Origin: Microbispora sp. H11081
Lineage (GTDB): Bacteria; Actinomycetota; Actinomycetes; Streptosporangiales; Streptosporangiaceae
Length of the DNA: 64,000 nucleotides
Reading direction: 5' to 3'
Assembly: GCF_012999535.1 (NCBI RefSeq)
Contig: NZ_JABBWV010000008.1
Location: 124,001 to 188,000 of the forward strand
Shown one piece after another: positions 1 to 8,859 of the stretch (position 1 is its first letter; the number at the start of each line of letters is the position of its first letter). The notes under the pieces were generated by a model. The model saw only the letters and a program-made list of their open reading frames with translations, had not been told where the DNA came from and did not search any database. Position numbers and translations under genes: made by a program.

Positions 1-741
1 GCCGAGGCGGTCCTGGCCACCGGCACGCCGGTCGTGCTGGTCGTCGTGTCCGGCCGCCCGTACGCGGTGGGTCCCTACGTGGAGCGGGCCGCCGCCGCGC
101 TCCAGGCGTTCCTGCCGGGCGTGGAGGGAGGCGCGGCGATCGCGGGGGTGCTCAGCGGCCGGGTCGAGCCCTCGGGCCGGCTGCCCGTGCAGATCCCCGG
201 CTCCCCCTTCGTCAACCCCTCCACGTACCTGCAGCCGCCCCTGGGACTGCGGACGGACGGCATCTCCGTGTCCGACCCGACCCCCGCGTTCCCCTTCGGC
301 CACGGCCTGTCGTACACGACGGTCAGCTACGACGCGCTGACGACCTCGGCGGAGCGGTATCCCACGGACGGCACCGTCGAGGCGCGGGTGACCATCACCA
401 ACACCGGCGCCAGGGCGGCGGAGGAGGTCGTGCAGCTGTACGCCTCGGACCCGGTCGCGATGGTGGCCCGGCCGGTGGCGCAGCTCGTCGGCTTCGCCCG
501 GGTGCCGCTCGCCCCCGGCGAGACCCGCGAGGTGGTCTTCGACGTGCCCGCGGACGCCTTCTCCTACACCGGCCCCGAGCTGCGCAGGATCGTCGAGCCG
601 GGGGTGATCGCGCTCACGGCGGGCCCGTCCGCCGCCGACCGCCCGCTGAGCGCCGAGATCCTGCTGACCGGCGACACCGTCGTGCTCGGCCGGGCCAGGC
701 GGCTCACCACGCACGTGCGGACGCCGGACCCGGCCTCCTGA
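1..741 (+). CDS. Glycoside hydrolase family 3, C-terminal part (partial)
   Basis: The reading frame is already open at base 1, so the N-terminal TIM barrel lies outside the window. What remains is the end of the GH3 C-terminal alpha/beta sandwich (VVLVVVSGRPYAVG, then GGAAIAGVLSGRVEPSGRLP) followed by the linker FPFGHGLSYT and a fibronectin-III-like domain (about the last 130 residues, with TITNTGARAAEEVVQLY). GH3 enzymes remove beta-linked glucose, xylose or related sugars from oligosaccharides. No export signal can be judged because the start is missing. A strong hairpin follows the stop, so it is probably transcribed separately from the next GH3 gene. Exact substrate is unknown. Confidence 0.9.
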   Translation, partial: AEAVLATGTPVVLVVVSGRPYAVGPYVERAAAALQAFLPGVEGGAAIAGVLSGRVEPSGRLPVQIPGSPFVNPSTYLQPPLGLRTDGISVSDPTPAFPFGHGLSYTTVSYDALTTSAERYPTDGTVEARVTITNTGARAAEEVVQLYASDPVAMVARPVAQLVGFARVPLAPGETREVVFDVPADAFSYTGPELRRIVEPGVIALTAGPSAADRPLSAEILLTGDTVVLGRARRLTTHVRTPDPAS

Positions 742-751
742 CCACGCCGCA

Positions 752-784
752 CGGCAGGCGGGCGGCGTGGCCGCCCGTCTGCCG
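752..784 (+). terminator. Intrinsic-type hairpin after GH3 gene
   Basis: The arms CGGCAGGCGGGCGGC and GCCGCCCGTCTGCCG pair over 15 bp with a single mismatch around a GTG loop. It sits 10 bases after the GH3 stop. There is no long T tract, which is usual for GC-rich actinobacterial terminators. Confidence 0.7.
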
Positions 785-860
785 CATCTTCCTGCCCGGA
801 GCGGCCGCCGCTCCACGCCGTGCGCGACGGATCGCGCACGTCCGATATGAATCTTCCCGT

Positions 861-868
861 GGAAGGAG
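861..868 (+). promoter_or_regulatory. Ribosome binding site fixing the TTG start of the second GH3 gene
   Basis: GGAAGGAG lies 8 bases before TTG 877. Earlier in-frame starts (GTG 820, ATG 847) have no such site, so TTG 877 is the preferred start. Confidence 0.7.
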
Positions 869-876
869 CCTCCCCG

Positions 877-3120
877 TTGGCCCGGACCGACCTCGACGCG
901 CTCGCACTGGACGCGCTCACTCTGGAGCAGAAAGCCGCGCTGCTGTCGGGCCGGGACTTCTGGACGACCAAGCCGATCGAGCAGGCGCGGATCGCCTCCA
1001 TCACCCTGTGCGACGGGCCGCACGGCGTCCGCCGCGAGGCCGGCGGCTCCGATCATCTCGGCATCAACCAGAGCATGCCCGCCACCTGCTTCCCGCCCGC
1101 CGTCGCGGTCGGGTCGAGCTGGGACCCCGAGGTGGCCGCCCGGATCGGCGCGGCCGTCGGCCGGGAGGGCCGGGCCCTTGGCGTGGCCGTCGTGCTGGGC
1201 CCGGGCGTGAACATTAAGCGCTCACCGCTGTGCGGGCGCAACTTCGAGTACTACTCGGAGGACCCTCTGCTGTCGGGCGTGCTCGGGGCGGCGCACGTCG
1301 CCGCGCTGCAGGCCGAGGGGCCGGGCGCGTCGGTCAAGCACTTCGCGGCGAACAACCAGGAGACCGAGCGCATGCGGGTCAGCGCCGACGTGGACGAGCG
1401 CACCCTGCGTGAGATCTACTTCCCCGCGTTCGAGCGGGTGGTCACCGAGGCCCGGCCGGCCACGGTCATGTGCTCCTACAACCGCGTCAACGGCGTGTAC
1501 GCCTCGCAGAACCGGTGGCTGCTCACCGACGTCCTGCGCCGCGAGTGGGGCTTCGCCGGCGTCGTCGTCTCCGACTGGGGGGCCGTACAGGACCGGGTCG
1601 CCGCTCTGGCCGCCGGGCTCGACCTGGAGATGCCGGGCACCGGCGGCGAGGGCGACCGGCGCGTCGTGGAGGCCGTCCGCGCGGGCGAGCTCGACGAGGC
1701 CGTGGTCAACGCGAGCGTGCGCCGCGTCGTCGCCCTCACCGCACGCCACAGCGGGGTGTCCGGCGCGTTCGAGGCCGACGCCCACCACGCGCTCGCCCGC
1801 GAGCTCGCCGCGGAGTGCGCCGTGCTGCTGAAGAACGAGGGCGACGTGCTTCCCCTCGACGCGGGCGCCCGCGTCGCCGTGATCGGCGAGTTCGCGGTCA
1901 CTCCCCGGTTCCAGGGCGGCGGCAGCTCGCACGTCAACGCGACCCGGGTCGACGCGGCGCTCGGCGCGATCCGCGCCCACGCTCCTGACGCCGTCTACGC
2001 CCAAGGGTTCTCGCTGGACGGGACGGGCGACGCCCGTGAGCTGCGCGAGGCGGCGGAGCAGGCCGCGTCGTCCACCGACGTCGCCGTCGTCTTCGCCGGT
2101 CTGAGCGAGCGGGAGGAGTCTGAGGGGTTCGACCGGGAGACGCTCGACCTGCCCGCCGTCCAGGTCGAGCTGATCCGCGCCGTCGCCGCCGCGGCCCCCC
2201 GTACGGTGGTCGTCCTGTCCAACGGCGGCGTCGTCTCCCTGGAGGGATGGCACGACGAGGTTGACGCCGTGCTGGAGGGCTGGCTGCTCGGCCAGGCGGG
2301 CGGCTCCGCCGTCGCCGACCTCCTGTTCGGCGTCGCCAACCCCTCGGGCCGCCTCGCCGAGAGCATCCCGATGCGCCTGCGGGACACCCCGAGCTACCTC
2401 AACTTCCCCGGCGAGGCCGGGCACGTGCGCTACGGCGAGGGCGTCATGGTCGGCTACCGCTACTACGAGACGGTCGAGCTGCCGGTGCGCTACCCGTTCG
2501 GCCACGGGCTGAGCTACACGACGTTCGAGGTCGGCGGCCTCACGGTCACCCGTACGGGCGACGACACGGCGACCGTCACCGTGCGGGTGACCAACACCGG
2601 CGAACGGGCGGGCAAGCACGTCGTGCAGGTCTACGTGGCCACCGCTGCGGGCCCGGTGCGGCGGCCCGCCCGGGAGCTGCGGGCGTTCTCGAAGGTCTCC
2701 CTCGCCCCCGGCGAGTCGCGCACGGTCACCCTTCCCCTCGACCGGCGGGCGTTCGCGTACTACGACGTGACGCTCGGCCGGTGGGCCGTCGCGCCTGGCG
2801 ACTACACGATCCAGATCGGGGAGAACGCCTCGTCCGTCGTGGCCGAGAAGACGATCAGGCTGGACGGCGACCGCGCCGTCCCCGTGGTGTCGCTCGACTC
2901 GACGCTCGGCGAGTGGCTCTCGCACCCGCTCGCCGGGCCCGCGCTGCTGCGGGCCCTCACCGGTGAGCGCAGCGACCGGCCCGAGGAGGACGACGAGAAC
3001 GGGTTGCGGATGGCGTCGTCGATGCCGATGGGACGGTTCCTGACCTTCGCCGGAATCGACATCCCGCACGCGACCCTGCGGGAACTGGTGGAGCTTGGCG
3101 GGTCGGACGCCGCCGCCTGA
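877..3120 (+). CDS. Glycoside hydrolase family 3 beta-glycosidase (beta-glucosidase-like)
   Basis: This is a complete, roughly 747-residue GH3 enzyme. In order it has an N-terminal TIM barrel, the catalytic nucleophile Asp at about residue 233 in VVSDWGAV, the C-terminal alpha/beta sandwich (VVVLSNGGVVSLEGW and LLGQAGGSAVADLLFG) and a fibronectin-III-like domain after YPFGHGLSYTTF. The KHF and NRVNG barrel motifs for sugar binding are present (SVKHFAANNQE, CSYNRVNG). There is no signal peptide, so it is probably cytoplasmic and acts on imported oligosaccharides. The architecture is typical of beta-glucosidases, though xylosidases and others share it. Convergent with a ROK regulator just downstream, which may sense its product. 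Confidence 0.92.
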   Translation: MARTDLDALALDALTLEQKAALLSGRDFWTTKPIEQARIASITLCDGPHGVRREAGGSDHLGINQSMPATCFPPAVAVGSSWDPEVAARIGAAVGREGRALGVAVVLGPGVNIKRSPLCGRNFEYYSEDPLLSGVLGAAHVAALQAEGPGASVKHFAANNQETERMRVSADVDERTLREIYFPAFERVVTEARPATVMCSYNRVNGVYASQNRWLLTDVLRREWGFAGVVVSDWGAVQDRVAALAAGLDLEMPGTGGEGDRRVVEAVRAGELDEAVVNASVRRVVALTARHSGVSGAFEADAHHALARELAAECAVLLKNEGDVLPLDAGARVAVIGEFAVTPRFQGGGSSHVNATRVDAALGAIRAHAPDAVYAQGFSLDGTGDARELREAAEQAASSTDVAVVFAGLSEREESEGFDRETLDLPAVQVELIRAVAAAAPRTVVVLSNGGVVSLEGWHDEVDAVLEGWLLGQAGGSAVADLLFGVANPSGRLAESIPMRLRDTPSYLNFPGEAGHVRYGEGVMVGYRYYETVELPVRYPFGHGLSYTTFEVGGLTVTRTGDDTATVTVRVTNTGERAGKHVVQVYVATAAGPVRRPARELRAFSKVSLAPGESRTVTLPLDRRAFAYYDVTLGRWAVAPGDYTIQIGENASSVVAEKTIRLDGDRAVPVVSLDSTLGEWLSHPLAGPALLRALTGERSDRPEEDDENGLRMASSMPMGRFLTFAGIDIPHATLRELVELGGSDAAA

Positions 3121-3139
3121 CCGGCGCGGATCCCGGCCC

Positions 3140-3207
3140 CCGAGCCCTCGAAGACCCCGAGCCCCCGGAAACCCTGAACCCCCGGAGACCCTGGGCCCCC
3201 GGCAGCC
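3140..3207. repeat. Four tandem degenerate 17-bp repeats
   Basis: Four consecutive 17-base units fill the space between the two convergent stops. They run CCGAGCCCTCGAAGACC, CCGAGCCCCCGGAAACC, CTGAACCCCCGGAGACC and CTGGGCCCCCGGCAGCC. Each differs from its neighbours at only a few positions. No coding role is seen. Confidence 0.75.
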
Positions 3208-3222
3208 GTGAGGCGCCGGGGG

Positions 3223-4494
3223 TCAGATCGCCAGCGCGCGCCTGCGGGACGCGGCCCGCTTCGCGGCACCGGTCCCGCCGCTGGTCGCAGTGCGGCGCCG
3301 CATCTCCGCCAGCACCTCGACAGGATCGGCCAGCAGCCTGGAGAAGGCCAGTTCTGCGGCGCCGACCAGCGTGGCGTCGTCCCCGAGCGCCGACACGCAC
3401 AGCCGCACCCGCTCCCGGGAGATCACCATGGCGTTCGTCTCCACCCTGCCGCGCACCTGCGCCTCGGCGCCCGGGTACACGTCCCGCAGCATCCCCCCGA
3501 AGATCACCATGCCGGGGTTGAACAGGTTGATCAGGTTCGCCACCCCGATGCCCAGCCAGTCGCCGATCCGGTGCAGCGCCTGCGCCGCCGCCGCGTCGCC
3601 GCGTCCGGCGGCCTCCACCACCGCGCGTACGCCCTCGCGTCCGCTCAGCTCTCCCGAACGGCCCGCGGCGTCGATCAGGGCGTGCTCGCCGACCTCCGCC
3701 TCCAGGCAGCCGCGGGAGCCGCACATGCAGGGCCGGCCGTTGTACGGGTTCACCATCATGTGGCCCAGCTCGCACCCGTAGCCGCTGTCGCCGCCCAGCA
3801 GCTTGCCGCCGACGATGATCCCACCGCCCACGCCGACGTCCCCGTGCAGGTAGATCAGGTTGTCGTAGCCGCGGCCCACGCCGCGGTCGCGCTCGGCCAG
3901 CGCGCCCAGGTGGGCCTCGTTGCCGACGAGCACCGGCAGCCCGAGCCGGTCGCCGAGCTCGACGCCGAACGCCTGGTCCACCCATCCCATGTAGGGCCCG
4001 TACCGCACCGTGCCGTCGGCGGGCCGGATCATGCCGCAGTAGGCCGCGCCGATCCCGACGCAGACCGAGCCCGGCCGGGCGCCGCGCCGCAGCTCGCGGC
4101 CGAATCCCGCGAGCACGCCGACGACGTCCTCCAGGTCCGCGCCCGCACGTGGCCTGACCGCCTCGCGGCGGTCGAGGATCTCGCCGCCGAGTCCCACCCG
4201 CGCGGCGACCAGCCGGTCGACGCGGACGTCGAAGGCCAGCACGTGCGCCCGGTCGCGCTCAGGGCGGACCACCAGCGACGGCCGGCCCGCCCTGCCGGTG
4301 TCTCCCGGCAGTTCCTCGCTCACCAGGCCCGCGGCGGAAAGCTCGGCGGTCAGCGCCATGATCGTGCTGCGGTTCAGGGCCATCCGGTCGGCCAGCTCGG
4401 AGCGGGACAGCGCCCCGGACAGGTGCACGTGCCGCAGCAGGTCACCGAGGTTGCGCCGGCGCATCTCCTCTTGGGACCGACCGGCTTTCGACAT
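3223..4494 (-). CDS. ROK-family transcriptional regulator (NagC/XylR type)
   Basis: A 423-residue protein. The N-terminus (about residues 10-75) is a MarR-like winged helix-turn-helix, with LSRSELADRMALNRSTIMAL as the recognition unit. The rest is a ROK sugar-kinase-like fold with the zinc-binding signature CMCGSRGCLE near residue 257, preceded by GYGCELGHM. Proteins of this class repress sugar catabolic genes and release DNA on binding a sugar. Position beside two GH3 genes suggests control of beta-glucoside or similar use, an inference from context. The C-terminal tail is basic and alanine-rich. A different start is unlikely because the HTH begins close to the ATG. Confidence 0.88.
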   Translation of the reverse strand: MSKAGRSQEEMRRRNLGDLLRHVHLSGALSRSELADRMALNRSTIMALTAELSAAGLVSEELPGDTGRAGRPSLVVRPERDRAHVLAFDVRVDRLVAARVGLGGEILDRREAVRPRAGADLEDVVGVLAGFGRELRRGARPGSVCVGIGAAYCGMIRPADGTVRYGPYMGWVDQAFGVELGDRLGLPVLVGNEAHLGALAERDRGVGRGYDNLIYLHGDVGVGGGIIVGGKLLGGDSGYGCELGHMMVNPYNGRPCMCGSRGCLEAEVGEHALIDAAGRSGELSGREGVRAVVEAAGRGDAAAAQALHRIGDWLGIGVANLINLFNPGMVIFGGMLRDVYPGAEAQVRGRVETNAMVISRERVRLCVSALGDDATLVGAAELAFSRLLADPVEVLAEMRRRTATSGGTGAAKRAASRRRALAI

Positions 4495-4575
4495 GGTGCG
4501 CGATCCTGACGACTCGGGGTGTTCCTTTTCGGCGGCGGTGGGCGGAGGGGACGCGGGCCCTCCCCACTCTCGAGG

Positions 4576-5121
4576 TTACCAACGGAGGGGGTCGCGGCGG
4601 AGTTCCGCGCGCGGCGCGGGCACCCGGCCGCGCGCCGTCCGCGCGCCCGTCCCCCGTCCGGCGGGAGCGATCCCGCCGCGCCGTGCCCTCGCCCCCGGAC
4701 GGACCGCCGCCCGGGTCCCCGCCTCGGCCGCCGCCCGGTACGGCGCCTGGGCGAGGGGGGCAGGCAGGGGCAGGCCGGCCGCGTAGGGCGCGCCGGCCGC
4801 CTGCACGATCTCGCACCCGCGGCTGCCCCTGCACAACGCGTTCTGGACGCTGGTCCCCCCGTTGGCGACGTTGATGGACAGTTGCTGGGTGCCGCGACTG
4901 CTCGTGGTGCTCGACGCGGTGAGCCCCGGCTCGGCGGCGGCCCGCTCGATCGGGGAGGTGCGGGGCCCGGCCTCCGGCCCGCGACGCGTCTCCGGCATGT
5001 GGCCGCGCGCGTCCCCGGCGGCGGGACCCGCGACGGTCAGCGCCGCCACGACCGACGCGCAGGCGAGGAGACCGAGGCCGATCCTCCTCGAAGCCGTCCT
5101 CACGTACCACCCACACTTCAT
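4576..5121 (-). CDS. Small secreted protein of unknown function with Cys pair
   Basis: Not recognised. The first 36 residues form a signal peptide (RRIGLGLLACASVVAALTV, then AGPAAGDA). The middle contains an Asn/Gln/Ser-rich stretch, TQQLSINVANGGTSVQNALC, followed within a few residues by a second cysteine (CRGSRGCEIVQ). The last third is Ala/Arg/Pro-rich and low in complexity, so the true stop or frame there is less certain. It resembles the next gene upstream in layout: signal peptide, disordered linker, polar NG-rich core, then two cysteines about five residues apart. Probably exported to the cell surface. Confidence 0.55.
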   Translation of the reverse strand: MKCGWYVRTASRRIGLGLLACASVVAALTVAGPAAGDARGHMPETRRGPEAGPRTSPIERAAAEPGLTASSTTSSRGTQQLSINVANGGTSVQNALCRGSRGCEIVQAAGAPYAAGLPLPAPLAQAPYRAAAEAGTRAAVRPGARARRGGIAPAGRGTGARTARGRVPAPRAELRRDPLRW

Positions 5122-5291
5122 CGCGCGCTCCCGAGCCTTGGGCGGCCCCTTTTCTCGCCGGGCCGCCCTCAGGCTAACGACGCGCCGGTTTTCCGCGCCG
5201 GGCGCGCGCGCGGCGTCTTACGGCATCATTGCCATATCAGGCAGCATGCCTCTCCCGTCCGTGGAGTTCGCGAACGCCGCGTTATTCGCCG

Positions 5292-5714
5292 TCACCAGCC
5301 GTTGGAGGTGATGGGCATGTTCTGCCACACCTTGCAGAGCCTCGGGCCGGGGCCGCAGAAGACGCCCTGAGTGCTGATGCGCCCGCCGTTCGTGATGCCG
5401 GTCTGCTGCTGGCCGATCATGAAGGTCGGGGCGAACACCCCGTTGAGGTTCTGGTTGAACTTGCCGTTCCCCGACTGCGACTGCCGGGCCCTGGCCGACC
5501 CGCCGGACGCCACCTGCTCCCCGCCACCGCCGCCGCGACCTGTGACGACGTGCGACGCGCCGCGGCGTGAGGGATGCGCGGCCGCGCTCGCGTCCTGGGC
5601 CACACCGGTCCACGCGATCACGGCCGCGAGAGCGGCCAGCGCGAGGCGGGGGGCCGTCGCTGACCGGGGCGACCGCGAGCGGAACATACAGCGCCGAGAC
5701 ATCGTGGAACGCAC
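5292..5714 (-). CDS. Small secreted protein of unknown function, related in layout to its neighbour
   Basis: Not recognised. It starts at GTG with an AGGTAGGT-like ribosome site (ATG 5702 is an alternative). A signal peptide ends near AQDASAAA. A Gly/Ser linker follows, then a polar core, GKFNQNLNGVFAPTFMIGQ, and QTGITNGGRISTQGVFC. A second cysteine lies six residues after the first (CGPGPRLC), close to the C-terminus. The mature part is about 95 residues. The polar repeat-like core with a cysteine pair loosely recalls small surface proteins of aerial-mycelium actinomycetes, but no chaplin signature is present. The function stays open. Confidence 0.6.
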   Translation of the reverse strand: MRSTMSRRCMFRSRSPRSATAPRLALAALAAVIAWTGVAQDASAAAHPSRRGASHVVTGRGGGGGEQVASGGSARARQSQSGNGKFNQNLNGVFAPTFMIGQQQTGITNGGRISTQGVFCGPGPRLCKVWQNMPITSNGW

Positions 5715-5911
5715 CTACCTACCAATGGCCATCCGGCAATGGGTTCGTCGCGGACAAGGGCAACGCCGACGTCATACCCCCGTGCGATCGCCTCGGCTTC
5801 GCCCATGCCGAGCGCGGCATGGTTCATGACGTATTTTTTGTCGCTATGCCTTTCGACCCCGACATTCAGCGCTTATATCTCCATTCGGAGAAATATCCCG
5901 CTATTAGCGGT

Positions 5912-6319
5912 TCATTCCTCGGCGGCGTCGAGATAGACCCAGGCGTTCGCGTGCCGGACGAACCTGCTCCGCTCGCGCATCTCGCCGGGCTGCCCCCGGT
6001 AGGCGTACCGGGCGCGGAAGGTGACGGTGCCGTCCGTGTGGACCGGGCTCCCGCCGGTGACCTCCTCGATCTCCAGCCCGGTCCAGCGCATGCCCCGCTC
6101 GAAGTCGACCCGCACCGGGCGGGTGGAGGGATGCCAGGTCCGCAGCAGATACGCCTCGTCCTCGATCGCGAACGCCGAGAAGCGCGAACGCATCAGCGCC
6201 TCGGCCGTCGGGGCGACGCGTCCCGCGTGGTAGCGGCCGCAGCATTCGCCGTAGACGGCCTGCCGGCCACAGGGACAGGGCTCGCCGGCACGCGGCGCGC
6301 GGCGCGGATCGGGACTCAC
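5912..6319 (-). CDS. YchJ/UPF0225 family protein with SEC-C-like zinc motif
   Basis: A 135-residue protein beginning at GTG. The N-terminus has the SEC-C-type metal motif CPCGRQAVYGECCGRYH (about residues 15-31). It is followed by TAEALMRSRFSAFAIEDEAYLLRTW, the diagnostic block of the YchJ family, and an NTF2-like body (LEIEEV, VTFRARY, ERSRFVR). The family is widespread and of unknown biochemical role. Length is normal for the short actinobacterial version. It stands alone, with no clear operon partner. Confidence 0.88.
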   Translation of the reverse strand: MSPDPRRAPRAGEPCPCGRQAVYGECCGRYHAGRVAPTAEALMRSRFSAFAIEDEAYLLRTWHPSTRPVRVDFERGMRWTGLEIEEVTGGSPVHTDGTVTFRARYAYRGQPGEMRERSRFVRHANAWVYLDAAEE

Positions 6320-6444
6320 CCCGTGAGGCTATCGTCCCCGGCCACCGGCGACGCGCCCCGGATGCCCGCTCGGGCCGGTGCGGCCCTCGGCGTGACGACG
6401 GCCATGGCGATCGGCGGGCGCACCGGTCCGCGGCCGGGCCCGGG

Positions 6445-7641
6445 TCACCGGAAGACACCCGTGTGGCCGAGCGAGTACCGGCCGGGCTGGGGATACACGC
6501 ACAGCCCGTGCGGCCCGGCGCCCACCCGGATGGTGCGCACGACCCTGCCGTTCCGGGTGTCGAACACGTAGACCACCCCGTGGTACCGGCCGCTCAGCCA
6601 CAGCTTCGTGCCGTCCGCCGACACACCGCCCATGTCGGGCGAGCCGCCGCCCGGGATCCGCCAGACGTCCACCACCTTCCGCTTCAGGAACGACACGACC
6701 GACACCGACCCCTCGCCCCGGTTCGACACGTACATATGGCGCGAGTCGCGGCTGACGTAGAGGCCGTGCGCGCCCCTGCCGGTCGGCAGGAACCGCATGA
6801 CCTTGTACGTCGCCGCGTCCACCAGCCACACCCCGTGCCGTTCCATGTCGGCCACGTAGAAGATCGAGCCGTCGGGCGACAGCTTCACGTCCTGCGGCAT
6901 GCTCATGTGGCCCAGGTGGATGCGGCGGATCAGGCGCGGCGCCCGCCAGTCGATCACGACGAGGTCGCCGCTGAACTCACAGCTCGCGAGGAACACCGAG
7001 CCGTCGGCGGTGAAGTCGCCGTGGTTCACGCCCCTGCAGGGCAACGGCAGCGAGCGCAGCAACTTCATGGTGTGCGGGTCGCGGAGGTCGAGCTGGTTGT
7101 TCCGCTCCGCCATGACCAGCGCGTACCGGCCGTCCGGGGAGAAGTACAGGTTGTACGGGTCGTCGACGGGCACCGGACGGCCGGGCCTGCCGGTGCGGGG
7201 GTCGACGGGGGTGAGGAAGTTGCCCCGGTTGTTGTTCACCCACAGCGTCTTGAGGTCCCAGGACGGCACCACGTGCTGGGGCAGCGCCCCGGTCCTGAAG
7301 TGCCGTACGACGCGGTAGGTCTCCGGGTCGATGACGTCGACGGTGCCGCTCTCGCTGTTGGGCACGTAGACCAGGGAGCGGAAGCCCTTGACGACGGGGC
7401 TGAGCATCCCCGGCCGGTCGGCCGCGTAGACGTCGGCGGGCGCCCTGTCCTCCGTCCCGCCGCCGGGGCCGAGCGCCGCGACCGCGGCGGGCGACGGCCG
7501 GGCGGACACCGGCGGGGCCGTCTCGATCACCGCCTGGGCGGCCCGGGGCACGGACGGCGTCGCCGCGCACCCGGCGAGGGCGCCTCCCCCGATGATCGTC
7601 AGTGCCATGGTCGCGGCAGCGGCTCCACGCGCTCGGTCCAC
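6445..7641 (-). CDS. YVTN beta-propeller lipoprotein
   Basis: The start is GTG 7641, chosen because AAGGGGCAG lies just upstream and the protein then begins with a short basic stretch, a hydrophobic segment and a lipobox (GGGALAGC, Cys 25). The body has repeated propeller blades with YVTN-like signatures: LVYVPNSESGTVDVIDPET, LYFSPDGRYALVMAERNN, FYVADMERHGVWLVD, LYVSRDSRHMYVSNRGEGSV and LWLSGRYHGVVYVFDT. Such proteins sit on the outer face of the membrane and are often scaffolds. No catalytic site is visible. A longer frame upstream is GC-driven and not supported. Confidence 0.85.
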   Translation of the reverse strand: MDRARGAAAATMALTIIGGGALAGCAATPSVPRAAQAVIETAPPVSARPSPAAVAALGPGGGTEDRAPADVYAADRPGMLSPVVKGFRSLVYVPNSESGTVDVIDPETYRVVRHFRTGALPQHVVPSWDLKTLWVNNNRGNFLTPVDPRTGRPGRPVPVDDPYNLYFSPDGRYALVMAERNNQLDLRDPHTMKLLRSLPLPCRGVNHGDFTADGSVFLASCEFSGDLVVIDWRAPRLIRRIHLGHMSMPQDVKLSPDGSIFYVADMERHGVWLVDAATYKVMRFLPTGRGAHGLYVSRDSRHMYVSNRGEGSVSVVSFLKRKVVDVWRIPGGGSPDMGGVSADGTKLWLSGRYHGVVYVFDTRNGRVVRTIRVGAGPHGLCVYPQPGRYSLGHTGVFR

Positions 7642-7748
7642 GCCTGCCCCTTCGTCGCGGCGGGGCTGTGCCCGGCCGGCCTCCGTACGGTCGTGACCGG
7701 CCGCGCCGATGTTCGGCACAGTGCGGGATGGCGCGGTGTTCGATGGGG

Positions 7749-7790
7749 ACGGTGCGGGATGAACACGGTGCGGTATGAACACGGTGCGGC
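7749..7790. repeat. Tandem 16-bp repeat upstream of the propeller gene
   Basis: ACGGTGCGGGATGAAC and ACGGTGCGGTATGAAC are adjacent 16-base units, followed by a partial third (ACGGTGCGGC). A degenerate earlier copy (ACAGTGCGGGATG) lies at 7718-7730. It is in the noncoding space before the YVTN gene and after the ribokinase stop. Confidence 0.65.
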
Positions 7791-7849
7791 GGGTCGGCGC
7801 GACGCTAACGCCCCGCGGGCACGGCCCGGAGGCGGCTTTGCCCGCTCTT

Positions 7850-8818
7850 TCACGCCCCGTTCGTTCCCCGTGGACTACGGCCTCGCCGGGCGGTTCCCTC
7901 GGCGTCGAGCAGTTCGTCCACCGCCTTCCTGTCGGGCAGCGAAGGGCTGGCACCGGGCAGCGTGGTCGCGAGGGCTCCGGCGGCCATCCCCCGGCGGATG
8001 GCGGTGGCGGTGTCGAGTCCGGCCGCGAGCGCCGCGCCGACGAAGCCGGTGAAGGCGTCGCCCGCGGCGGTGGTGTCCACCGGGGTGACGGGGTAGGCGG
8101 GGAAGTGCCGGGTGCGGTCCTGCGTGACCGACAGGACCCCCGCCGCGCCGAGCGTGATGAGCGCGTGCCGCACGCCGCGGTCGAGGAACCAGGCCGCGGC
8201 CCGCTCCGCGGACTCGGCGTCGACGACCTCCACCCCGGTCAGCGCGGTGGCCTCGCTCTCGTTGGGGGTGACGACGGCGACGTGCGGCCAGACCCGGTCG
8301 GGCAGCGGCCGCGCGGGCGCGGGATCGAGCACCACGGTCAGGCCGGCCCGCGCACCCGTCTCCGCCGCGTGGCAGGCGACGTCGACGGGGGTCTCCAGTT
8401 GGAGGAGCAGCACGCTCGCCGTGTCGCGCACGGCCCTGATGCTCTCGTCCACCATCTCGGCGCTGAGGTCGGCGTTGGCGAGCGGAGTCATGACGATGTC
8501 GTTCTCGCCCGACGCGTCCACCCTGATGTGCGCGACGCCGGTGCGGCCCGCGACAGAACGGACCTCCGTCAGCGCCACGCCGTGGGAGCGCAGCGCCGAC
8601 GAGACGATCTCGCCGAACGGATCCGTGCCGACGCAGCCGACCAGCCAGGTGGGCGCTCCCGCACGGGCGGCGGCGACCGCCTGGTTCGCACCCTTCCCTC
8701 CGAGGACCAAGGTGACGTCGTCGCCGAGAACGGTCTCCCCCCGGCGCGGGAGGCGGCGGGTGAAGGCGGTGACATCCGCGGAGATGCTCCCGACGACGAC
8801 GACACCCTGCGGTTCCAT
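7850..8818 (-). CDS. rbsK: Ribokinase
   Basis: A PfkB-family carbohydrate kinase of normal length (322 residues). It has the N-terminal VVVVGSISADV and the sugar-binding GGKGANQAVAAARAGA motif. The ATP and catalytic block TTAAGDAFTGFVGAALA lies near residue 250, where the Asp of GDAF is the catalytic base. It phosphorylates ribose to ribose-5-phosphate in the cytoplasm. It is the last gene of a leftward operon that also encodes a nucleoside hydrolase, which would supply the ribose. About 40 bases separate it from that gene, with CAGGAGG upstream of the ATG. Confidence 0.9.
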   Translation of the reverse strand: MEPQGVVVVGSISADVTAFTRRLPRRGETVLGDDVTLVLGGKGANQAVAAARAGAPTWLVGCVGTDPFGEIVSSALRSHGVALTEVRSVAGRTGVAHIRVDASGENDIVMTPLANADLSAEMVDESIRAVRDTASVLLLQLETPVDVACHAAETGARAGLTVVLDPAPARPLPDRVWPHVAVVTPNESEATALTGVEVVDAESAERAAAWFLDRGVRHALITLGAAGVLSVTQDRTRHFPAYPVTPVDTTAAGDAFTGFVGAALAAGLDTATAIRRGMAAGALATTLPGASPSLPDRKAVDELLDAEGTARRGRSPRGTNGA

Positions 8819-8859
8819 GACGTTCCTCCTGTTTCGGGCTGTCAGTGGTGCGGCGACGC

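Noticed and set aside
1222..3069. 615-residue open frame on the minus strand opposite the GH3 gene
   Set aside because: It is a shadow of the GC-rich third positions: composition is Arg/Gly/Val/His-heavy without any domain, and the plus strand encodes a complete GH3 enzyme.
7642..7953. Longer N-terminus for the YVTN protein
   Set aside because: It would bury the lipobox signal about 130 residues inside, and GTG 7641 has its own ribosome site.
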